From Micractinium sp. NFX-FRZ (Eukaryota > Chlorophyta > Trebouxiophyceae > Chlorellales > Chlorellaceae): a stretch of 64,000 nucleotides of DNA. This document shows, one piece after another, positions 19,674 through 29,955 of the stretch. The position numbers and the translations under genes were made by a program. The DNA is taken from positions 186,001 through 250,000 of the forward strand of contig JAPTJF010000008.1 in NCBI GenBank assembly GCA_029339195.1, given 5' to 3'. Under the pieces are notes generated by a model. The model did no database searches, was not told the origin of the DNA, and saw nothing but the letters and a program-made list of their open reading frames with translations. Every line of letters starts with the position of its first letter. Position 1 is the stretch's first letter.

Positions 19674-22615
19674 ATGGCGCTAGCGGCTGCCAGCCCTTGG
19701 CACATTGCGGTCACAGCTACAGCAGCAGAGTCACAACAGTCTTCTCGCGCGAAATGTGTCAGCAGCGGCGGCTGGCAGCGCCGGCGAGCACAGGTGTGTG
19801 CGGGACGCTCTGCAGGTGGTTGCAGCCGCGGTTTAGGCCCTCCATGCCAGTAAATATGCTGCCGGATGTCGCCCCTGCAGACTCGGCCGACGCGGACCGT
19901 TCCTCTGGCAGTGCCGCCTGCCGCCGCCGCCGCCGCCACCGCCGCCAGTGACCGCACCCAGCAGCACGCTGCGCCACCGCCCTTGTTGGATGCCCATCCT
20001 GGGGAGCTGCGCTTCCCAGACTGGTATTATGACAACGATGGGCGGCTGGTGCTGAAGAACCTGACGCTGCCAGAGCTGGAGCAGTGGTGCGAGTCCATTG
20101 GTGCGTGCGTGCCTCCGCTGCTGCACTGCTGCTCCCTTCGTGGCTCTGCACGCTGCTGCAGCCCACACTGCCTGGACGGTGGCACCCCTGCCTGGGTGCT
20201 GCCACCCAGCGCCCCGCTTGCTTGCTTTTCGGTCCCACCGCGTCGCGCATTGATAATGCGTGCCACGTGTTTAGAGTCTGCGCCCGCCGCCGCTGCCCGA
20301 CACTGTCGCCAGCCCTCTGCCTTACCCTCTCCCGCCCGCCGCCCCCAAACCCCCGCCCGCCTTGCGCCACCGCCCCGCTGCAGGCGAGGACGGGCCCCGG
20401 CGTGCGATGCAGCTCTGGCGGTTCATGTACTATGACCGGCAGTGGATCCGGAGCCTGGAGGATGCTGCGGTGGAGCACACACAGAACGGGTTCAGCCGCG
20501 GCTTCAGGTGGGTGCTGGGCTGGCTGGGCGGAAAATGGTGGGTGCTGGGGTGGCTGGGCGTGGTTGGCGGGTGCTGCCTGAGGTAGGTGGTCGGTAGGTG
20601 AGCAGTGGGTGGGCAGCCCTCGACTCAGCACAGCTCTTTGAATGCAGCACAACAGGCCTTAACTGCTGCTGCCAACCGCCGTGTCTGGCCCTGGCGCCAG
20701 CTGGCGCTGCAGCGTGCTGCACGTGTTTGAGCTGGGCAGCTTACCCCCGGGTGGCCATGCGTGTCCCTTGTGCATGGAGAAGTTGAGGGCGGGCTGCTAG
20801 TGCCCCCGTAGCCCACAGCACCCTGCCCCTCAGCGTGTTTTTTGATGTGTTGGCTTGACCCATGTGCAGGCGCAAGCCGAGCGGGCTGCTGGCCCCTGAC
20901 CCGAATCCAGGTTGGCCTCCAGGTTGGCAACCCACGGCTTCAACCTGTTATCATTTCCTCTTTTTGTTCTTGTTGTGCAGGGAGAAGATGAGCGGGCTGG
21001 CCACAATCGACGGCGGCCTGCAGCTGCAGTCGATCCACGCGGCAGCCGACGGCACGCGCAAGATGGTGTTCAAGCTGGCCCACGGGCCGGCAGCGGGTGG
21101 CCAGGTGAGATCATGTGTTTTTGGTCGTTGCACAGAAGGTGTGCAAATTTTCCAGGCGGGCGGGCGCTGGTTGGGCCGGGGCGGTGTTCACTCTGTCATT
21201 GCAAAGAGGTGCTCAGGTTGGTCGCGGGACCGCACCACATGGCCAGACAGGGGTGGTGCTGGGGTGGTTCTGAGGCAGGTGGGTGCCTGCAGGGCTTGCA
21301 TGAGTCTTGTAAGCGCCTCCCTGACCATTTTGCGCTGCTGACCTGGCGCCGCCTACTGACCTGGCACCCCGCTGACGTGGCGCCTGCCTGGTGACCTGGC
21401 GCTCCCGCTGCTGACGTGGCGCAGGTGGAGACGGTGCTCATCCCTGTGGTGCGGGAGCAGGGCACCAAGCCACGCATCACGCTCTGCGTCTCCAGCCAAG
21501 GCAAGGGACAGGCAGGGGCGGGGGCAGGGGCGGGCGGTGGGCCCAGGCATGAAGCTGCGCTGCGTGCCGGCTGCACAGCTGCTCGCCAGGCTGGCGAGGC
21601 AGGCAGGCATGGGTGCGTCGCCATGCGCTTGCTGCCCCGCATCGTTATTATGACCCGCTGCAGCTTGCTACATCCCCTTTGGCCGCCTGCCCCCTCCTGC
21701 AGTGGGGTGCGCAATGAACTGCCAGTTCTGCTACACAGGTGGGTGGGTGAGCGGGTGGTAGGTGCCAAATGGGCCTGGCAGGTGCGTCGCAGGTGCACGC
21801 CTTGCGTATGCTGCCCGTCGCAGGTCGGCTGCCCATGTTCCCCCCCAGGGCGGCATGGGGCAGAAAGTGCGCCCCCCCTTTACCTTCTCACCCTCCACCC
21901 TCCACCTGCTGCCCACCGCCTGACTTGACACCCTGTGTGACCCCCTCCGCCTGGTGCCCGTAACATCTGTTGCAGGCCGCATGGGGCTGATGGGCAACCT
22001 GACCCCGGGACAGATTGTGGAGCAGGTGGTGGCTGCGAGGCGCATGCTGTGGGAGGAGGACGTGGCGGCGGGGAAGCCGCGCCACGTCACCCCCATCACG
22101 TGAGCCTGGTTAGCCCCTGTCCCTGGGGGTCCTGGGGTTGGTGGCGGGTGGGCAGGAGGGGAGGGGGGCCAAGGGGGGTGACAAAGGGCGGCCAGGTGCG
22201 GGGGAACAGCGCCACATCACCCGCGGCATGTGAGTGCATGGGTGCCAGCTTGGGGCACAGTGAGCTACACGTGCATCCCAGTGCCTACTCACGCCCATTG
22301 TTTGAGCCAAGGCCAGGCAGCAACCCGGCAGTGCACGCCGACAGTGCTGCTCACAATCTGCGCCCTCCCGTGCCATCTGCGCTGAAACATGCGCCCCCTG
22401 AAGACCCCTTCCCTGCCCTGAGCAGCCCGTGTGCATGGGGATGCAGCCACAAACACACACATGCTTCTATTGCTGCTAACGCCGTGACTGGCAAGCTAAG
22501 CTCCCCACCCTGTGGCTTCGCCCGCAGCAACCTGGTGTGCATGGGCATGCAGCCACAAACCAGAGGGTAATGCCTGCAAACACTTCTTGCTCCCCACCCT
22601 GTGCCCCGCCCGCAG

Positions 22616-22646
<31 letters not shown>

Positions 22647-25346
22647 ATGCACAACCTGCCCGCGGTGCTGCCCTCCATCGACACCCTGTGCCAGCCCATG
22701 GGCATGCACTTCTCATACAACAAGGTGCGGCGGCGTGTGCGTGCGCCCTTTGCTTGCCGCTGTTGAGTGGCATGCCTGTTGTTTCGCCTGCCATTCCTTG
22801 GTCGGGCTCCCGTAGTACCCGAAATTCGAATCCTATGACGCGTACACCCCAATGCCCTGCTCCCCCGTCCAGATCACGGTCTCCACGGTGGGCCTAGTCC
22901 CTGAGATGCGCCAGTTTGCGGCCGCCAGCAAGGCGGTGATGGCGGTCAGCCTGCACGCCACCACCGACGAGGTCCGCGACTGGCTGTGCCCCGTCAACCG
23001 GCGGTGGAACCTGCAGGTGCGTGGGAGCGCCGTGTGTGTGTGTGTGTGTGTGTGTTGGTGTGTTGGTGTGCTGGGATGAGGAGGGAGGGATGTGCGCAGG
23101 AAGTCACTTCAGATGAGAGCAGGTGGGGAGGCGTCCCGTCGACCCACCCCACCCACCGAGCACATTCCTGCTCTTCCTCCCCAGGAGCCGCGTGGGGTCC
23201 GGGTGAAGCTGTTTTCTTCCTCGCAGCCCCCCGTGCACCACGCCAAACCCTCCCCATCCCTTCCCCCTCACGTCCCTCTTCGTGCCGCTTTTCTCCTCTC
23301 CCCGTTGCCCTCCCCCCAGGAGCTGCTGGGGTGCATGGCAGAGCTGTTCTGTTCCCTTGCAAGCCACCGTGCACTATCCCAGTTTAGGCCCCCTTCCCCT
23401 CACGTCCCTTCTCCCTGCTCCCTGTTGCCCTCCCCCCAGGAGCTGCTGGGGTGCATGGCAGAACTGTTCCCGCGGGACAAGGCGGCGCAGCGGCACGGCC
23501 ACCACGTGCTGATCGAGTACACCATGCTGCAGTGAGTGCGCTGCCATGGGGGGGAGGGAGGGAGGGACAGTGCAGCAAGGGGGTGCAAGAGAGCCAGGGT
23601 GAGGGTGGGGGAGTTGCAGGTGGAGGATTCAGGGCAGGGGAAGGTAGAGAGGTATGGGGTCAACGAGAGGCAGAGGTGGGGGGTCCAAGGGAAGGGGAGG
23701 CAGGCGGGGCCCACCACGTGCCAGCCAAGACGCCATGCTGCAGCTGCCTGCAGCGAGTGCCAGGGGAAAAGGGTGCTGCCCCTCATCGGTGCAATGCCAG
23801 CGGGAGGGTGCTGCCCGCCATCTATGCCTTGCCAGAGGGAGGGTCTCCCACCGTATAGGCAGTGTGGCAGCGTGCGTGAACCGCCACCTCGGCTTGCATA
23901 CCCGCACCCCAATCCGCCCCTGCAGGAGCGTGAACGCCAGCCCCACGCTGCTTGCCTCCCTTGCCTCCCCAACCCCCTCCCACACCATTCCACCCAACAC
24001 AACCCCACCCCACCCAACCCTGCAGGGGCGTGAACGACAGCGACGAGGATGCGCGGCGCCTGCTGGAGATCACCAAGCCCATCCGCTGCAAAATCAACCT
24101 GTGAGTGCGTCACGGAAATGTGCCTGCCCTTTTGGCCCATGTCCCCTGGACGACATGGGGCAGAGGGGAAGGGAGGCTGGGGGTCACGGTCAGATGAGAT
24201 GGCAGGTGGGCTTGTGAGCTTGGGGGAGCAGGGAGGTGCGGGGGTGCCGTGGTGTGGTGGTCGGCGGGGGGTGCGGCAGCGCACCGGAGTCCACCTTGCG
24301 CCTCCCTGTGCCCAACGCATTGAACCCCGGATCAACACAACACGCACCCCACCGCCCCTCCTCCTCCCGGCAGCATCGTGTTCAACCCGCACGACGGCAC
24401 CCAGTTCCAGCCGTCGACGCGTGAGCGCGTGCACGCGTTCCGCAGCGTTCTCATCCAGGTGGGTGGGTGTGTGGGGACCAACAGTAACGACGTTGTAGTT
24501 CCAACTTGACTTTGGTCGTTGTAGTTCAACTTGACTTTGTTGTTGCTATAAAGGTCTTACCATCAGCAGCGTCCTCATCCAGGTGCAGCCTTACAGTGAG
24601 TACAGTAAGAAATATGGCACTAAAGCTGGAACCTTCCGCAGCGTGCTCATCCAGGTGGGCGGGTGGGTGGGTTCCAACAGTGATAGCAGTGCGGCGGTGT
24701 TGTTTGGTAGAGTATGGCACTGTTGTATGAACCGTCACCAGAGTGCTCATGCAGTGGGTGGGTGGGCGGGCAGGCATTCATGAGTGTGCCGCATGAAATG
24801 CATGACCCACCACTTTTCCTGGTGTGTGGGCCTTCCGCAGCATCCTCCTCCAGGTGGATGACTCAATGTTGTGCCCTTTGCATTCCTGTTGTTCTGACTG
24901 GCTTTCCAGGCGCCCTCTATGTCCTGCGCTCACTGGAACATTCAAAACAAGAAACCTGTTGTGGGCAGTGGGCAGTGGGTGGGCAGCTAGCGTGGTCACC
25001 TCGGTGCCAGCCATGTGGGGCCCCTCCCTGCCCTTGTGTGTCCGCACACAAGGGGAGTGCGCTGATTTTGCTGCCTCGTTGAGCTGGCATCGCCGTCTCG
25101 CTGCCCTTGCTCAGTGCCCGCTGCCTCACCTGTTTCCCTCCCCTCATCCTTTCCCCCCCGCCACCCTGCCAGCAGGGCGGCCACGTGGCCACCGTGCGGG
25201 ACAGCCGAGGCGACGACCAGATGGCTGCCTGCGGCCAGCTCGGCAGCCCGGAAGCCTCCGCCAAGCGGCCGCCCATGCTGCAGCCACCAGAGCGGCTGCA
25301 GGGCGCCCTCGCAGCCGACGCTGTTGCCGCCGCCGCCGCCTCCTGA
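19674..25346 (+). CDS. rlmN: RlmN-type radical SAM 23S rRNA (adenine-C2) methyltransferase, organellar
   Basis: Thirteen exons: 19674-19793, 19881-20100, 20384-20507, 20981-21104, 21425-21500, 21703-21738, 21976-22099, 22616-22724, 22873-23016, 23440-23531, 24026-24100, 24374-24458 and 25176-25346 (499 residues). The radical SAM Cys motif CAMNCQFC (residues 224-231) lies in a 36-nt exon. Other family marks are NLVYMGMGEPMHN, MAVSLHATTD, LIEYTMLQGVND and, near the end, TVRDSRGDDQMAACGQLG with the conserved catalytic Cys. RlmN methylates C2 of an adenine in 23S rRNA (and tRNA in bacteria). A non-conserved N-terminus rich in Ala/Ser/Arg suggests import into plastid or mitochondrion. Intron 5 is GC-AG (CCAAG|GCAAGG). 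The last acceptor is a CAGCAG tandem, so exon 13 may start at 25173. The N-terminal exon is the least certain. Confidence 0.94.
20870..20900 (+). repeat. Ghost acceptor copy of RlmN exon 4
   Basis: GTGCAG followed by GCGCAAGCCGAGCGGGCTGC copies the exon 4 start (GGAGAAGATGAGCGGGCTGG, from 20981), 111 bp upstream. Confidence 0.78.
22205..22240 (+). repeat. Ghost donor copy of RlmN exon 7
   Basis: GCGCCACATCACCCGCGGCA followed by TGTGAGTG resembles the end of exon 7 (CGCGCCACGTCACCCCCATC then AC|GTGAGC, donor 22100), 130 bp downstream. The ghost donor is at 22230. Confidence 0.72.
22426..22560 (+). repeat. Two ghost acceptor copies of RlmN exon 8
   Basis: Copies starting at 22426 and 22528 precede the real exon at 22616 (periods 102 and 88 bp). 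The second reads NLVCMGMQP against the real NLVYMGMGEP. Both ghosts share an added ATGCAGCCACAAAC tail that the real exon lacks. Confidence 0.88.
23185..23380 (+). repeat. Two ghost acceptor copies of RlmN exon 10
   Basis: Copies start at 23185 (decayed) and 23320 (GAGCTGCTGGGGTGCATGGC, identical over the first 20 bases); the real exon starts at 23440. Periods are 135 and 120 bp. The C/T-rich acceptor tract TTGCCCTCCCCCCAG is copied too. Confidence 0.93.
23926..23950 (+). repeat. Ghost acceptor copy of RlmN exon 11
   Basis: CCTGCAG followed by GAGCGTGAACGCCAGC matches the exon 11 start (GGGCGTGAACGACAGC, from 24026), 100 bp upstream. Confidence 0.75.
24559..24862 (+). repeat. Four ghost donor copies after RlmN exon 12
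   Basis: The exon end CGCAGCGTTCTCATCCAG|GTGGG (donor 24459) is followed by ghost donors at 24583, 24655, 24754 and 24854 (periods 124, 72, 99 and 100 bp). The most faithful is CCGCAGCGTGCTCATCCAG|GTGGGC at 24655. Linkers share TTCAACTTGACTTTG- and CAACAGT-like motifs. Confidence 0.9.
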
Positions 25347-25658
25347 CGTTCTAGCCCGCCCTGTATGCCTTTATCGTGCCTCCTCATGTTCCCAGCCAGC
25401 CAGGCCGCCCCGCCCTCCCGCCTGCCAAGCAGGCAAAAACACCTAGCCACCCCTCCTCTTCCCTACAGCACCCCCGCCACCCCTCCTCTTCCTGTCTGTG
25501 CCATTCTAGCATCCGACCCGCCAGCCACAGGTGTAGCATTGCCTCTGCCTCTTGGCAGCCCCTCCCGCTGCAACCGACCCACACTCAGATGTCTGCCCTC
25601 CTTCCCCCGCTGCTTCCGGCTGCCCCTCTTCCCTGCTTCCTGCCCGCGTGCACTGCAT

Positions 25659-25663
25659 TGTAA
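25659..25663 (+). terminator. TGTAA poly(A) signal for RlmN
   Basis: TGTAA lies 313 bases after the RlmN stop. It fits the usual green-algal motif. Confidence 0.6.
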
Positions 25664-25871
25664 TAACGCGCAGCTGCAGCACGGTGTGACCTCAGGCGTG
25701 ATTGGGGCGGGTTGTAAGCATGTCGTGTGGGTGAGCAGGTGGCTGTGCCAGGGTAAGGAGTTTATTTCCCACCCTTTGGTTCTGACTATCTTGGAGGAGA
25801 AACGGCGGCTTTGGGCTATGTGAGTGAGTGGTGTGGCATGACTGCCAAAACCTCCGAGGGTGACTTTCGTT

Positions 25872-25876
25872 TTACA
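25872..25876 (-). terminator. TGTAA poly(A) signal for the GT31 gene
   Basis: On the minus strand TGTAA lies about 53 bases after the GT31 stop. Confidence 0.55.
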
Positions 25877-25928
25877 GTGGGTACCAGGGGCATGACAGGC
25901 ACAGATCACGTCCGGTACAGGCGAGCGC

Positions 25929-28900
25929 CTAGCACTTGCAGTCCCCGTGCTGCTTCCACATGCACAGGTGCTGCGCCGGCTTGATGTAGTGTGACACGAG
26001 GTCGCCGTGGTTGCAGCCCGCAAAGTTGAACCTGCGCCAGAGGGTTGGAGGGGGGCGCAGCTCCAAGGTGAAATGGGGCTGGATGGCATTGTGTTGTGCG
26101 CCCGAGGGTTGCGGTGGTGGCGCACAGCAGCAAGCAGGCAGCCTCCACCCCACCTCTTGTCCACCACCAGGTGCGCCTGGCCTGCCCACCCTACCCAGCC
26201 CCACTTCGACCCGGCTAAAAATGCAAAACCAGATGCACCTCAGAGCCGCACGCCTCCGCCCCGCGCCTGCGTCCCAACCCACTTGGGCCCTGCCTCGCGC
26301 GCCCACACAGCAGCAGCCCCCACTCCCACACACCGTCCCCATCCCCACCCTACCCTTGACCCCAACTCTTGTCCACCACCAGATGCAGGTCATTTAAGCC
26401 GTGCTGCCCCGACTCCTCTACTTGCCACACTGGCCAGTGCACCCAACCCCACTGCATCCCACCACATCCACCCTACCCCCCTGGCCCACCTCTTGTCCAC
26501 CACCAGGTGCACCTCAAAGCCTCTCTTCTCTGCCGTCCACTCCACCCAGCTGGCCAGAGCAATGTCCTCCAGCTTGAACAGGTGGCCGCCCTGGCTGGCT
26601 GCATGGGCCGCGCCTGCAGGAGGGGGGGAGCAGCATGTGGGATGAAGGTGACATGAGTGTACTGGCAGGGCAGGCAGTCTGTGATGAGTTTGGCGGACAC
26701 ATCACGCCAATGAAGGCGCCTACCTGACGCCAGCTCAACAGCCAGGTCAGCGGTCAGCACGTAGCCGGACCAGCGCCTTTCACGGCAGAGAACAACCCTG
26801 AGCATTCAGTGCCAACCGGTGCCCCCCACGCAAGCCTACCTGACGCCAGCTCAGCGACCAGGTCGGCGGTCAGCACGTAGCCGGCGCCGTGCGCCCAGGG
26901 CGGGTACCGCTCGCTGGGCCACTCCTCCTTGCTCACATACCTGCACAGAGGAGTTGGGGAACAACAAGATGTGCCGTTGGGCAGCGGAGGTGGTACCGCT
27001 TGCTGGGCCACTGCTCCTTTGCTGAGACCCAGTGTGATATGCACTGTGAGCTTGTGTGTGTGTGTGAGTGTGTGTTGTGAGCACAGGTCTGGGGCGCTGA
27101 AGTCGAGTAGACACGCGTGGCAGCAGGCGGGCAAGAGCCGCGGGGGTGTACGGGCTCACGGATGAGGGAGCGGGAGAAGGCAGTTGATGGGCTGAGAGCA
27201 TCCGACGGGGCTCAAGGGCTGAAGCTGGTGCAGGGGCAGGCAGGCAGGCCGGTGCCAGGCTATCAGAGTGCACAGCACAGGCAGGCAGGCCCTGAGGCAG
27301 GCAGCGTAGCGCAGGCAAGGCGGCAGGCCCTGAGGCAGGCAGCGTAGCGCAGGCAAGACGGCAGGCCTGAGGCAGGCAGCGTAGCGCAGGCACGGCAGGG
27401 GGGCCGCGAGGCAGGCAGCGCACCACTGGTTGTTTGGGTCGCGGTGCGGGTGGCCCCCAGGGTTCTCAATGTAGCCAAGAAACATGTGCTCCCTGCAAGC
27501 AATTGACCAGGGTGGAGGAGCGTGCGGATCAATGCGGCCTCCAGTGCAGACATCATGAGTGTGCGCACTGCATCCCAGAAATGTGCGCCCTTCGAACAGC
27601 CTGCAGCCCGCCCACGCGCCCCGCCACGCGCCCCACCCGCCCGCCCCTGCAGCCCGGCCTGCAGCCCCGCCCAGTTGGACTGTTGGGGCCGCCCGCCCGC
27701 CGCCCCCAGCGGCGCGTGCTGCTCCGTCTCCATCACCACACAGGGGCGCAACACGGCGTGTGGGCCACTAGGATGGGGAATCTAGGGGGCCTCACTTGTG
27801 CAAGCCCTGGAGGCGGTGGAGAAGGCGGTCCATGTGGACGTAGCTGTCGTCGTCCACCTTGAGCACGTGTGTGACCTGTGGATCCGCAGCTGCCGCCCGC
27901 ATCACTTCCAGTGTCTGGTGCGTGATGTTCAGGTAGTGCTCTGCTCAGCAGGGGGAAAGGGGCAGCAGGCGGGCGGGCAGGAAGGGTGTGGACAGACCGG
28001 CAGGGGTGCATCAGTCGGGCCCCTCCCCCCGCCGGGTGTGCTCCCCTGCAATACCCCGCCCCATCACCCCCCTACACGTGTTGGGTACAGCAGCACCACC
28101 CCAGCTCCCTCCTCGCAACTCTTCCCAACCTCCCCCTGGGGCCCCATTTCCTCCTCTCCTGTTTACTCAGTACTGCACGCCACCCTTCCTGGTACTTGTA
28201 CTGCAGGTGTAATACACTTGTACAACGGGTACTACACAACAGTGCAACATAACATCACTCACCTGTAAATGTGCCCTAGCACCACCCCACCCCTCCCTTC
28301 TCACCTCTTCCCGGCTCCCCCTTCCCCTCCGCCCCTGCCCCTGTGCTCACACTGCAGGGGATAATGCAACACCGGCCAGGGGGATAATGCAACAGCGCTC
28401 ACCTGTAATGTGCCCCAGCACCACCAAGTCCCGCTGCTCAACCGCCTCCCGCCGCACCTGCATTGATTGGGGCATCACTCGAACAAAGCCTTGTCAGGAT
28501 GCAAGCAAAACGGGGACCCCACTAGCAGCAACGCGGAGAGACTGCAGCAGTGGGCCTTTCAACAGGAGGTGATGGCAGCCAGCAGAAGCGGCAGCGAGAT
28601 GGCACCGGCAGCAGCACCGCGGCGCTCGGATGGGGCAGCAAGCGGCGGCAGCAGCGGCAGGGTCGCTGGCGGCGCTTTGACAGTGTGGCAGCAGCGGCGG
28701 GGTCGCCGGCTGCGGTTGGCATCCCAGCACTCCCATCTCACTTCCAAATCACCAGCCCCCAGCATCCCTGGAACAGCAGCACCCGCCGAAAGCAGGCCCC
28801 GCTTCTCAACCTGAGCTCCCACACGCTTGAAGCTCACCTCCTCAAACAGGCTGTCGTTTGTGGGGCGGGCCAGGAAGAACCTGACGCGGTGGGCGCCCGG

Positions 28901-29575
28901 GTGGGCGCCCCAGGTGGCGCGGATCGCATCTCGCGCCTCCCGCCGCCCCCCCGCCGAAAGCACCCCGACGTAGAGCGAGACGCCGCCAGCGCTGGCCGCG
29001 GCGCCCGCCTGCTGCTGCTGCTGCTGCTGCTGCTGGGCGGCGCCGCCCCCGACCTGCTCACGCAGCCTGGAGAGCTGTATAGTGCCGGCCGCCGCCGCTG
29101 CCTCCCCCTTTGCCTGCTGTGCCTGCTGCGCCTGCTGCTGCTGCTGCGCCTGCTGCCCGTGCGGCGTGCAGGCGCCGTCGACGGCGGACACCGCCGCCAC
29201 CGCTGCGTGGTCAAATTGGCTGCTCCAGCAGTGGCACTGCAGCGAAAAGAAGTTGGCGGCATGCTTGCAGCATGTCTCCCCCGGGTGCTCCTCAATCACG
29301 GCCATGTGATAGCTGGGAAGGCAGTCTGCCGACGACAGCTTGGACAGCAGGCGGCGGCAGTCGGCGGTGTCTGGCAGGTCGAGGATGGTGCCGCCATACT
29401 GAGGGCAGTCGTGGCCTGCCGCACGATTGGCTGCCGCATGGCCTGGCAGCACGGCCGCCAGGAGCAGCGCTGCCAGCAGCGCTACTGCATGCGCAACGCA
29501 GCGTGCGCCGGCAAGCGGGCGCTGGCGGCGGCTGGGGTGCTGGCCGTGAGGCTGCGGCGCCAGCACCGCCGGCAT
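25929..29575 (-). CDS. GT31-family beta-1,3-glycosyltransferase (galactosyltransferase-like)
   Basis: Seven exons: 29575-28838, 28457-28403, 27940-27796, 27492-27424, 26940-26840, 26613-26490 and 26031-25929, giving 444 residues with all phases consistent. Early in the protein a hydrophobic segment (AVALLAALLLAAVLPG) suggests a type II Golgi anchor or signal. A Cys-containing stem with Gln/Ala repeats follows. GT31 marks are YVGVLSAGGRREARDAIRAT, RFFLARPTNDSLFEE, the metal-binding VDDD (293-296) in HVLKVDDDSYVHMDRL, RYPPWAHGAGYVLTADLV, and EDIALASWVEW (ED at 385-386). The family transfers sugars, often galactose, from UDP donors onto glycoproteins or glycans; acceptor and linkage cannot be read here. 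The ATG at 29575 was chosen because upstream frame lacks hydrophobic or family sequence. It is divergent from NOP10. Confidence 0.92.
26151..26395 (-). repeat. Ghost donor copies of GT31 exon 6
   Basis: CACCTCTTGTCCACCACCAG (+ strand) at the true exon 6 end (about 26487-26506) recurs at 26151-26170 and, as ACTCTTGTCCACCACCAGAT, at about 26366-26385. These copy the coding end VVDKR and its donor; both lie downstream on the minus strand. Confidence 0.88.
26715..26782 (-). repeat. Ghost donor copy of GT31 exon 5
   Basis: Translated on the minus strand it reads SGYVLTADLAVELASG, against the real GAGYVLTADLVAELASG (exon 5, donor at 26839). It keeps the GTAGGC donor and lies about 120 bp downstream. 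Confidence 0.9.
26985..27030 (-). repeat. Ghost copy of the GT31 exon 5 start
   Basis: GGTACCGCTTGCTGGGCCAC (+ strand) followed by TGCTCCTTTGCT copies the first half of exon 5 (GGTACCGCTCGCTGGGCCAC), lying upstream on the minus strand. Confidence 0.85.
27285..27420 (-). repeat. ~40-bp minisatellite beside the GT31 exon 4 donor
   Basis: CTGAGGCAGGCAGCGTAGCG plus CAGGCAAGGCGGCAGGC-like units repeat about three times, plus a partial copy adjoining the exon 4 donor at 27423. The unit contains a version of the donor-proximal intron sequence. Confidence 0.85.
28255..28280 (-). repeat. Ghost donor copy of GT31 exon 2
   Basis: CTCACCTGTAAATGTGCCCT then AGCACCACC (+ strand) copies the exon 2 end region CTCACCTGTAATGTGCCCCA then GCACCACC (about 28399-28426), some 140 bp downstream on the minus strand. 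Confidence 0.82.
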
Positions 29576-29955
29576 CCGGCCCTGCTGCTTCTCCTGAATT
29601 TGGGATATAGGACGTGGGGCCACTTGAAAGAGGGGCTGAGGGGGAGAGCAGACTGGTGCCAGCAGCTGGGCAGACAAGCGGACCGGGCTCCTGCAAGCTG
29701 AAGTGTAATGCTCGGTATTGAAGAGCACAGAACTGCTGCGAACAGTCCTGCCTGCTGGCGCCACGACAGCGCGTGAATTTCTTCGGGGTGCATGCAGCCG
29801 CTCTCGTGTGTGCAAGGGCCAGTCGACCTCCCAGTGTCTGTTGCCAGGACCCCAGACCCTCCCGACCGTCGTCCAACCCTCCTCAATCGCCGGCCGTGCT
29901 CCTCAATCGCCGGCCGTGCTCTCCTGGTTGTCAGGAACTCGCAGCGTCGCCCGCC
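29576..29955. promoter_or_regulatory. Shared divergent promoter of GT31 and NOP10
   Basis: 380 bp between the two ATGs. It contains a perfect tandem duplication of CTCCTCAATCGCCGGCCGTG (about 29879-29919), close to the NOP10 start. Confidence 0.55.

Larger units (their letters stand above)
25347..25928. other. Convergent 3' spacer, RlmN / GT31
   Basis: Contains the 3' UTRs of two convergent genes, with one TGTAA signal for each strand. I see no coding feature. Confidence 0.6.

Noticed and set aside
22765..22845. Possible tRNA (TTCGAATCC, a T-loop-like motif)
   Set aside because: No matching acceptor stem, D-loop or anticodon stem can be drawn around it, and it lies in an RlmN intron.
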